From the NCBI GenBank assembly GCA_964516635.1, contig CAZEZY010000115.1:1-7527 (forward strand): a stretch of DNA of 7,527 nt. Direction: 5' to 3'. Source of the stretch: CAZEZY01 sp964516635 (lineage in GTDB: Bacteria > Pseudomonadota > Gammaproteobacteria > Burkholderiales > Burkholderiaceae_C). Positions 1-5,773 of the stretch are shown here, piece by piece. Every line of letters starts with the position of its first letter. The first letter of the stretch is position 1. The translations under genes and the position numbers were made by a program. Under the pieces are notes generated by a model. That model saw only the letters and a list, made by a program, of their open reading frames with translations. It did not search any database and was not told the origin of the DNA.

Positions 1-676
1 GGATGGAGTTTTCGTTGGCGATTTCCTCTGGGGTGCCCAGTCGCTTCAGGGGGACCTTGTTTTCCATCTCTTTCAGCACCTTCTCCGGGATGGTGCGCAG
101 GATCGGCGTGTCCACAAAACCAGGGGCCACGGCGTTCACGCGCACGCCCTTGGGGCCGAGTTCACGGCTCCACGTCTTGGTGAAACCGATCACGCCGAAT
201 TTGGTGGCGGCGTAATTGGTCTGGCCGAAATTGCCATAAATGCCCACCACGGAAGAGGCGTTCAGGATGACGCCGCTGCCTTGACGCACCATGGCATCGG
301 CCACTGCCTGGCTGCAGTGGAAAACGCCACGCAGGTTCACGTCGACAACGCGGTCAAACTGCTCCTGCGTCATTTTCTGCAGCCGTGCGTCCTGGGTGAT
401 GCCGGCGTTGTTCACGAGCACGTCCACCCGGCCAAAGCGTTGGATCACCTCGCTGACCACGGCTTCCACTTGCTCGCGGCGGGTCACGTCCATCGCCAGG
501 CCGATGGCGGGCACACCGATATCGGCACAGCGACGTGCCACCGCATCCACCGCTTCCTGACGGACGTCGCAGGCCACCACCGTGGCACCCTCCATGGCAA
601 ATTTCAACGCGGTCGCTGCGCCAATCCCCTGGCCTGCTCCCGTGATCAGGCATACCTTGCTTTCGAGTCGTTTCAT
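1..676 (-). CDS. fabG: Short-chain dehydrogenase/reductase, FabG/PhaB-like 3-ketoacyl reductase (partial, C-terminus off window)
   Basis: This is a classical SDR-family oxidoreductase, probably a cytoplasmic 3-oxoacyl-ACP or acetoacetyl-CoA reductase (ketoacyl to 3-hydroxyacyl). The frame is open to the left edge, giving 225 residues; FabG proteins are usually about 245, so roughly 20 residues are missing. Visible motifs are the nucleotide-binding TGAGQGIG (residues 12-19), NNAG (89-92), the structural Asn114, and the catalytic Ser142, Tyr155 and Lys159 in NYAATK. The Ser-to-Tyr spacing matches E. coli FabG. The ATG at 676 is preceded by AGGA six bases upstream, inside a small CACA/TGTG inverted repeat. 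The second beta strand ends in Asp37, a position where acidic residues usually favour NAD(H), whereas FabG and PhaB normally use NADPH. It is divergent from phaR, which suggests a link to PHB or hydroxyacyl metabolism. The SDR family call is firm; the substrate and the symbol fabG are inferred, and an NADH-dependent acetoacetyl-CoA reductase is an alternative. Confidence 0.88.
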   Translation of the reverse strand, partial: MKRLESKVCLITGAGQGIGAATALKFAMEGATVVACDVRQEAVDAVARRCADIGVPAIGLAMDVTRREQVEAVVSEVIQRFGRVDVLVNNAGITQDARLQKMTQEQFDRVVDVNLRGVFHCSQAVADAMVRQGSGVILNASSVVGIYGNFGQTNYAATKFGVIGFTKTWSRELGPKGVRVNAVAPGFVDTPILRTIPEKVLKEMENKVPLKRLGTPEEIANENSI

Positions 677-696
677 GCACAGTCCTGTGGAGTCCA

Positions 697-713
697 TAAG
701 ATCGACCATCTTA
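697..713. promoter_or_regulatory. 17-bp inverted repeat upstream of the reductase gene (candidate operator)
   Basis: TAAGAT and ATCTTA form perfect 6-bp arms around the 5-base spacer CGACC. The repeat starts 21 bases upstream of the reductase ATG, where an operator or a 5'-leader hairpin could sit. The minus-strand TAAGAT arm is itself a weak -10 match, but no good -35 element was found at the right distance. The protein that might bind here is unknown. A 6-bp arm can arise by chance, so this is a low-confidence call. Confidence 0.3.
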
Positions 714-730
714 ACCCCGTCGGATCAGCG

Positions 731-743
731 TGCTGCCGTGCAA
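731..743. promoter_or_regulatory. Candidate PhaR-binding site in the divergent intergenic region
   Basis: The site TGCTGCCGTGCAA contains CTGC-CGT-GCAA, which matches seven of eight fixed positions of the CTGC-N3/4-GCAG motif described for PhaR in alphaproteobacteria. It lies about 20 bp upstream of the proposed phaR -35 element and about 55 bp upstream of the divergent reductase start, so bound PhaR could affect either gene. Autoregulation of phaR is established in PHB-producing bacteria. The motif match is seen in the sequence; binding is inferred, and the motif has been transferred from a different class of proteobacteria. Confidence 0.35.
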
Positions 744-761
744 CACAAAGGGTAATTCCTG

Positions 762-792
762 CTGACAGTCCGAAGGGGAGTGTGCCTACAAT
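762..792 (+). promoter_or_regulatory. Candidate sigma-70 promoter for phaR
   Basis: CTGACA (762-767) resembles the -35 consensus with one mismatch and TACAAT (787-792) resembles the -10 consensus with one mismatch. The 19-bp spacer is longer than the ideal 17. Transcription would start near 799 and give a leader of about 60 nt before the GTG start at 858. No better pair was noticed in the intergenic region. Confidence 0.4.
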
Positions 793-844
793 GAAGCATT
801 CATTCATATTCAGAGTCAGTCTTGATGCGGGCTGATTTCTCAAC

Positions 845-849
845 AGGAG
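845..849 (+). promoter_or_regulatory. Ribosome binding site that sets the phaR start at GTG 858
   Basis: AGGAG lies eight bases upstream of the GTG at 858. The upstream in-frame candidates, TTG 822 and ATG 825, have no comparable Shine-Dalgarno sequence. Starting at 825 would add 11 residues unlike the conserved PhaR N-terminus. Confidence 0.7.
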
Positions 850-857
850 TTTGCCCA

Positions 858-1349
858 GTGCAGAATCAAGAGGCCGAAACGGCCGCCTCCGGTCCTTCCG
901 TGCGCGTGATCAAGAAATATCCCAATCGGCGGCTGTACGACACCAATTCTTCTTCTTACATCACGCTCACCGAGGTCAAGTCGCTCGTCATGCGTGGAGA
1001 ACCTTTCGTCGTTCGAGACGCCAAAAGCGGCGACGACCTCACTCGCAGCATCCTGCTTCAGATCATCCTCGAGGAAGAAACCGCTGGCGTGCCACTGTTT
1101 TCAGAAAGCATGCTGGCCAACATCATCCGTTTCTATGGCCACGCCATGCAGGGCTACATGGGCTCTTACCTGGAAAAGAACCTCCAGGTCTTCATGGATC
1201 TGCAAAAATCGATGGCCGATCCTTCCAAGGGATGGACGCCTGAGTTGTGGCAGCAGTTCATGGGGATGCAGACCCCCATCATGCCGGGCATGAACGCCTT
1301 CACCCAGATGCAGGAAAAAATGCTGGAAGCCATGGGGGTCAAGCGCTGA
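858..1349 (+). CDS. phaR: Polyhydroxyalkanoate synthesis repressor PhaR
   Basis: PhaR is a cytoplasmic transcriptional repressor that binds DNA upstream of phasin genes and its own gene and is released when it binds PHB granules. The 163-residue product carries the DNA-binding PHB_acc_N domain at about residues 15-75, with the hallmark RVIKKYPNRRLYDT starting at 16, then YITL and DLTRSILLQIILEEE. The PHB_acc segment follows at about 80-120, including IIRFYGHAMQGYMGSYLEKN. The tail is Met- and Gln-rich and probably amphipathic. The length is slightly below the approximately 183 residues of the Cupriavidus necator protein. GTG 858 is chosen over TTG 822 and ATG 825 because AGGAG sits eight bases before it. 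rimO follows after 19 bp on the same strand, probably in the same transcript. A candidate PhaR box upstream suggests autoregulation. The identity is secure; the exact start is inferred. Confidence 0.95.
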   Translation: MQNQEAETAASGPSVRVIKKYPNRRLYDTNSSSYITLTEVKSLVMRGEPFVVRDAKSGDDLTRSILLQIILEEETAGVPLFSESMLANIIRFYGHAMQGYMGSYLEKNLQVFMDLQKSMADPSKGWTPELWQQFMGMQTPIMPGMNAFTQMQEKMLEAMGVKR

Positions 1350-1368
1350 CCTGAGACAATCCGGGTCC

Positions 1369-2754
1369 ATGACCGATACCACCGTTTCCGCCGCTTCCAC
1401 TGCGCCCAAAGTGGGCTTCGTCAGTCTGGGCTGTCCCAAGGCCCTGACCGATTCCGAGCTCATCCTCACCCAGCTCAGCGCCGAGGGCTATCAGACCAGC
1501 AAGACGTTCGAAGGGGCCGATCTCGTCATTGTGAACACCTGCGGGTTCATCGATGACGCGGTGAAAGAGAGTCTGGATACCATTGGTGAGGCACTGGCTG
1601 AAAATGGCAAGGTGATCGTCACCGGGTGTCTGGGTGCGCGCACCGGGGAAGAGGGGGGCAATCTGGTGCAGCAGGTGCATCCGTCGGTGCTGGCCGTCAC
1701 AGGGCCACATGCCACCCATGAGGTGATGGAGGCGGTCCACAAGCATCTGCCCAGGCCACACGATCCCTTTGTCGATCTGGTTCCCCCTCAGGGCATCAAG
1801 CTCACCCCGCGTCACTACGCTTACCTCAAGATCAGTGAGGGCTGCAACCATCGTTGCACCTTCTGCATCATTCCGTCCATGCGAGGCGATCTGGTGAGTC
1901 GTCCGGTCGGCGACGTGCTGGGTGAGGCACGCAAGCTCTTCGAGGCGGGCGTGAAGGAACTGCTGGTGGTGAGCCAGGACACCTCGGCTTACGGGGTGGA
2001 TGTGAAATACCGCACCGGTTTCTGGGACGGCAAGCCGGTGAAGACGCGCATGCTCGATCTGGTGGCCGCGCTGGGTGAGCTGGCACGAGGTTTTGGCGCC
2101 TGGGTCCGACTGCATTACGTTTACCCCTATCCCCACGTGGACGAAGTGGTGCCACTGATGGCCGAAGGGTTGGTGCTGCCCTATCTGGATGTGCCCCTTC
2201 AGCACAGTCACCCCGATGTGTTGCGCCGCATGAAGCGCCCGGCCAGTGGGGAGAGGAACCTGGAGCGGATTCAGCGTTGGCGTGAACTCTGTCCCGACAT
2301 CGTGGTGCGTAGCACGTTCATTGCGGGTTTCCCGGGGGAGACGGAAGCGGAGTTCCAGCATCTGCTGGATTTTGTCCAGGAAGCCCAGATCGACCGGGCT
2401 GGATGCTTTGCCTATTCGCCCGTCGAAGGGGCTGCTGCCAACGACCTGCCCGGCGCCCTGCCGGACGACCTTCGCGAAGAACGCCGTGTCCGTTTCATGG
2501 CGTTGGCCGAGCAGATGTCATCACATCGCCTGGGCCGGCGTGTGGGTGCCACCATGCAGGTGCTGGTGGATCAGGCGCAGGGCCTTGGCAAGAAGGGGGG
2601 CGTTGGGCGATCCTATGCCGATGCACCCGAAATCGATGGGGTGGTTCGTCTGTTGCCGCCCGACAAAGCAAGCAAAACTTACCGGGTAGGCGATTTTGTG
2701 AAGGCGCGAATTGTGTCGGCCCAGGGGCATGACCTCGTCGGCATCCCGATCTGA
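1369..2754 (+). CDS. rimO: Ribosomal protein S12 methylthiotransferase RimO
   Basis: RimO is a radical-SAM enzyme with two [4Fe-4S] clusters that adds a methylthio group to a conserved aspartate of ribosomal protein S12 (Asp89 in E. coli numbering). The 461-residue protein opens with the UPF0004/MTTase domain, whose cluster ligands are Cys22 (SLGCPK), Cys58 (VNTCGF) and Cys87 (VTGCLG). The radical-SAM motif is C159-x3-C163-x2-C166 within GCNHRCTFCIIPSMRGDLVSRP-type sequence, which separates RimO from the tRNA enzyme MiaB. A C-terminal TRAM-like domain starts near residue 395. All cluster ligands are present, so the enzyme should be active. The length is a little above that of E. coli RimO (441). 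ATG 1369 has only a weak Shine-Dalgarno sequence and lies 19 bp after the phaR stop, so translation may depend partly on phaR. The gene ends six bases before a strong hairpin. Confidence 0.96.
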   Translation: MTDTTVSAASTAPKVGFVSLGCPKALTDSELILTQLSAEGYQTSKTFEGADLVIVNTCGFIDDAVKESLDTIGEALAENGKVIVTGCLGARTGEEGGNLVQQVHPSVLAVTGPHATHEVMEAVHKHLPRPHDPFVDLVPPQGIKLTPRHYAYLKISEGCNHRCTFCIIPSMRGDLVSRPVGDVLGEARKLFEAGVKELLVVSQDTSAYGVDVKYRTGFWDGKPVKTRMLDLVAALGELARGFGAWVRLHYVYPYPHVDEVVPLMAEGLVLPYLDVPLQHSHPDVLRRMKRPASGERNLERIQRWRELCPDIVVRSTFIAGFPGETEAEFQHLLDFVQEAQIDRAGCFAYSPVEGAAANDLPGALPDDLREERRVRFMALAEQMSSHRLGRRVGATMQVLVDQAQGLGKKGGVGRSYADAPEIDGVVRLLPPDKASKTYRVGDFVKARIVSAQGHDLVGIPI

Positions 2755-2760
2755 AAAACC

Positions 2761-2786
2761 AAAGGCCTGCAGCAATGCAGGCCTTT
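2761..2786. terminator. Perfect 11-bp hairpin between convergent rimO and tRNA-Leu
   Basis: AAAGGCCTGCA (2761-2771) pairs perfectly with TGCAGGCCTTT (2776-2786) around the loop GCAA. On the minus strand the stem is followed by GGTTTTTC, so together with the TTT of the stem it resembles an intrinsic terminator for the tRNA. On the plus strand only the three T of the stem are available, followed by GACC, so rimO termination would be weaker. It probably works in both directions, best for the tRNA. Confidence 0.75.
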
Positions 2787-2798
2787 GACCGGTATGGA

Positions 2799-2883
<85 letters not shown>

Positions 2884-2899
2884 TTTCAGACAAGCTGGA

Positions 2900-2905
2900 A
2901 GTATA
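2900..2905 (-). promoter_or_regulatory. Candidate -10 element of the tRNA-Leu promoter
   Basis: On the minus strand TATACT matches five of six -10 consensus positions. A start near 2893 would place the transcript about ten bases upstream of the mature tRNA 5' end. At 17 bp upstream only a weak -35 (CTACCA) is seen. The element lies in the 60-bp gap shared with the divergent rnr gene, for which I could not identify a convincing promoter. Confidence 0.5.
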
Positions 2906-2943
2906 GCATGCATGAGTCCGGCTGGTAGCTCTACAGGAACCGA

Positions 2944-5223
2944 GTGAAAGAAAAAATCCAGAACACGCTGCTGTCCGAATTTGAAGGGGTCGTGAACGGC
3001 CACCGCGACGGACACGGCTTTGTGGTGCGAGACGACGGACAACCCGATCTGTACCTGCCCCCCAACGAAATGCGCGCCGTTTTGCACAAGGACCGGGTCA
3101 AGGCCCGTGTCGTGCGTTATGACCGGCGTGGTCGGCCGGAAGGCCGTGTCACCGAAATCGTCGAGCGCTCCACTTCCCCCATCATCGGCCGCCTGCTGCA
3201 GGAAAGCGGGGTTTGGCTGGTGGCGCCTGAGGACAAGCGTTATGGGCAGGATGTGCTGATCCCCAAGGGGGCGACTGGTTCGGCCAAGCCGGGTCAGGTC
3301 GTGGTTGTGGAACTCACGGAGCCGCCCGCTCTGTTTGGCCAGCCGGTGGGCCGCGTGAAGGAGGTGCTGGGCGACATCGATGACCCTGGCATGGAAATCG
3401 AGATTGCGGTGCGCAAGTACGGTGTGCCTCACGAATTTTCGGAGGCGGCGATGGCTCTGGCACGGGCTTTGCCCGACAAGGTCCGTCCCGTTGACAAAAG
3501 AGGCCGCATCGATCTGACCGATGTCCCGCTGGTCACGATCGATGGCGAGGACGCCCGCGATTTTGACGATGCCGTCTACTGCGAACCGGCACGCGTGGGC
3601 CGTGGCAAGGGTTGGCGTCTGCTGGTGGCCATCGCCGATGTCAGCCATTATGTGGAAACAGGCAACGCCATCGACGTGGATGCCTACGACCGGGCCACCA
3701 GCGTGTATTTTCCGCGTCGTGTCATTCCCATGTTGCCTGAAAAGCTGTCGAACGGCCTGTGTTCATTGAACCCGGAAGTCGAGCGACTGTGCATGGTTGG
3801 CGACATGCTGATCACCGCCAGGGGTGAGATCCATGCCTACCAGTTCTACCCGGCCGTGATGTTCAGCCATGGTCGCCTCACCTACACGGAAGTGGCGGCG
3901 GTTCTCCAAAATACCCGGGGGCCAGAAGCCCAGCAGCGAAAGACGCTGGTCCCCCATCTGCTGAACCTTCACGATGTCTATCGTGCCCTGCTGACGGCCA
4001 GGGAGCATCGGGGAGCGGTCGATTTTGAAACCGTGGAGACACAGATCGTCTGCGACGAGTCAGGCCGCATCGAACGCATCGTGCCCCGGACGCGAAACGA
4101 TGCGCACAAGCTGATCGAAGAGGCGATGCTCGCGGCCAACGTCTGCGCCGCCGATTTCATTGCCCAAGGCAGACATCATGGTCTCTACCGGGTGCATGAA
4201 GGCCCCACGCCCGAAAAACTTGAAACCCTGCGGCAATACCTGAAGGCCCTTGGGGTGTCTCAGTCGATCGGCGACGAGCCGCGTCCCAAGGATTTCCAGC
4301 AACTGGCCCATGCCACGGAAGACCGGTCGGATGCGGCGCAGATTCACCAGATGTTGCTGAGATCGATGCAGCAGGCCATCTACACCCCGCACAACAGTGG
4401 CCACTTTGGGCTGGCGTTCGAGGCCTATACCCATTTCACCAGCCCGATCCGTCGCTATCCCGACCTGTTGGTTCATCGGGTCATCAAGGCCTTGTTGCAG
4501 GAGCGCAAGTACCACCTGCCGGCCTTGCCCACCCCAGGGGAGGCCCATGCGAAACTGTCCAGGCGTCTGGCCTCCCGGGGTGCATCGGCGGCCGAAAAGG
4601 CACATCAGAAAGCGCATGGTCAGAGGACCAGTGCCGAGATGATGGGGTGGCAGGCGGCGGGCCTTCACTGCAGTGCCAACGAACGCCGCGCCGATGAAGC
4701 CAGTCGGGACGTGGAAGCCTGGCTCAAGTGCAAATACATGCGCGAAAGGCTGGGTGAGGAGTTTGCTGGCGTGGTCAGTGCCGTGACCAGTTTTGGTCTG
4801 TTCGTGACCCTGGATAGTCTCTATGTGGAGGGGCTGGTGCACATCACCGAACTGGGTGGTGAGTATTTCCGTTTCGACGAGGCCAGGCAGGAGCTCCGTG
4901 GCGAGCGGACAGGGATACGCTACGCCTTGGGGTCCAGGGTACAGGTTCAGGTCAGCCGTGTCGATCTGGACGGTCGCCGGGTCGATTTCCGACTCGTTCG
5001 TGGTGAAGACGAACTCATGATGCGCGCGCTGCGAGACAAGCACGGCGAGTCCGCCGATGGCGAGAACGTGGCGCGTTCCAGCCGCAAGGCCCGTCCATCC
5101 GGAGCTGGTTCACAATACGGATCCGGGCGTGCCGCGACACCCCGTGATGCCGATGTCCGCTCCAGAGGGGCATCTGCGAAAACGGAACGCGGTCACAGCA
5201 AGTCGAAACGAGGCAAGCGTTGA
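2944..5223 (+). CDS. rnr: Ribonuclease R (3'-5' exoribonuclease), N-terminally short form
   Basis: RNase R is a processive cytoplasmic exonuclease that degrades structured RNA and acts in mRNA and rRNA quality control. The 759-residue protein has two cold-shock-like domains (about 10-70 and 75-150), an RNB catalytic domain (about 180-520), an S1 domain (about 604-690) and a basic, Ser/Arg/Lys-rich disordered tail (about 690-759). The metal-binding aspartates D200, D206, D208 and D209 in IDGEDARDFDD align with E. coli D272, D278, D280 and D281, and Y255 in SVYFPRR matches the substrate-stacking tyrosine. It lacks the roughly 75-residue N-terminal winged-helix region of E. coli RNase R. The in-frame TAG at 2926-2928 rules out a longer start. 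GTG 2944 has AGGA five bases upstream. A segment at about 520-572 is roughly 20 residues longer than in E. coli. yggT begins one base after the stop. The family call is secure. Confidence 0.95.
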   Translation: MKEKIQNTLLSEFEGVVNGHRDGHGFVVRDDGQPDLYLPPNEMRAVLHKDRVKARVVRYDRRGRPEGRVTEIVERSTSPIIGRLLQESGVWLVAPEDKRYGQDVLIPKGATGSAKPGQVVVVELTEPPALFGQPVGRVKEVLGDIDDPGMEIEIAVRKYGVPHEFSEAAMALARALPDKVRPVDKRGRIDLTDVPLVTIDGEDARDFDDAVYCEPARVGRGKGWRLLVAIADVSHYVETGNAIDVDAYDRATSVYFPRRVIPMLPEKLSNGLCSLNPEVERLCMVGDMLITARGEIHAYQFYPAVMFSHGRLTYTEVAAVLQNTRGPEAQQRKTLVPHLLNLHDVYRALLTAREHRGAVDFETVETQIVCDESGRIERIVPRTRNDAHKLIEEAMLAANVCAADFIAQGRHHGLYRVHEGPTPEKLETLRQYLKALGVSQSIGDEPRPKDFQQLAHATEDRSDAAQIHQMLLRSMQQAIYTPHNSGHFGLAFEAYTHFTSPIRRYPDLLVHRVIKALLQERKYHLPALPTPGEAHAKLSRRLASRGASAAEKAHQKAHGQRTSAEMMGWQAAGLHCSANERRADEASRDVEAWLKCKYMRERLGEEFAGVVSAVTSFGLFVTLDSLYVEGLVHITELGGEYFRFDEARQELRGERTGIRYALGSRVQVQVSRVDLDGRRVDFRLVRGEDELMMRALRDKHGESADGENVARSSRKARPSGAGSQYGSGRAATPRDADVRSRGASAKTERGHSKSKRGKR

Positions 5224-5224
5224 C

Positions 5225-5773
5225 ATGCGGATTCTCTTTTTCCTTCTGGATACCCTGTTTTTTTTCCTGATCGGGGCAGCCCTGCTTCGTGGCTGGATGA
5301 ACAGCCGGCGCATGCGGATGACCCAGCAGCCGGGCGTGTTTGTCGTGGCCGTGACGGACTGGATCGTTCAGCCTTTGCGCAAGACGCTGCCGCGTGCCTG
5401 GGCGCAGGCCAACACCGACTGGGGCAGTTTTTTTGCCGCGCTGCTGCTGGCGCTGGCTTATTCCGCGATCTGGCACGCCATGTGGGGAGGGGCGATTCCC
5501 GGGGTGCAGCATCTCGGTTTCACGATCACCATTCCGTTCGTGGCCATCACCTTCCTGATCCGAACCATCTTGCAAGGTCTGATGGTGCTGGCACTGGTCT
5601 ATGCCGTGCTGTCTTGGATACAACCGAACTCGCCGGTTCAGGCCACTTTATCGAGGCTCATCGACCCCGTTCTCAGACCCATTCGCCGTGTGATTCCGAC
5701 GGTCGGAGGCGTTGACCTGTCGATTCTGGTGCTGATCATCCTGCTGCAGATCGGTCTCATCCTGATCGGCTGA
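5225..5773 (+). CDS. yggT: YggT family integral membrane protein
   Basis: This is a 182-residue inner-membrane protein of the YGGT family, whose molecular role is not firmly established; links to osmotic stress and, in other lineages, to cell division or membrane organisation have been reported. Hydrophobic segments lie at about residues 2-22, 68-88, 99-131 (probably one long or two shorter spans) and 161-181. The family's internal duplication is visible: a membrane segment followed by an amphipathic loop ending in a basic-proline motif, VQPLRKTLP (48-56) in the first half and DPVLRPIRRVIP (147-158) in the second, each followed by another hydrophobic stretch. The ATG at 5225 starts one base after the rnr stop, with GAGG eleven bases upstream inside rnr, so the two genes are probably co-transcribed and translationally coupled. 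The last 17 bp overlap the convergent nnr gene. The family call is firm; the function is unknown. Confidence 0.9.
   Translation: MRILFFLLDTLFFFLIGAALLRGWMNSRRMRMTQQPGVFVVAVTDWIVQPLRKTLPRAWAQANTDWGSFFAALLLALAYSAIWHAMWGGAIPGVQHLGFTITIPFVAITFLIRTILQGLMVLALVYAVLSWIQPNSPVQATLSRLIDPVLRPIRRVIPTVGGVDLSILVLIILLQIGLILIG

Noticed and set aside
799..816. Short ATTC repeats in the phaR leader
   Set aside because: Two or three imperfect copies over under 20 bp; too short to separate from chance.
281..835. Plus-strand open frame of 184 codons opposite the reductase gene
   Set aside because: It covers the catalytic core of the SDR on the other strand and extends through the intergenic regulatory region, with His-rich shadow-like composition.
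1339..2361. Antisense open frame of 340 codons opposite rimO
   Set aside because: Its product is rich in His, Gln and Arg with no recognisable domain, and it is a mirror of the strongly conserved rimO coding frame; long antisense frames are expected in GC-rich genes.
2922..2936. Imperfect palindrome just before the rnr ribosome binding site
   Set aside because: The CTG-TAG/CTACAG arms need a bulged G and leave only a two-base loop, so a stable hairpin is unlikely.
4060..5043. Antisense open frame of 327 codons opposite rnr
   Set aside because: No known domain is visible and the sense strand encodes conserved RNB and S1 domains in another frame.
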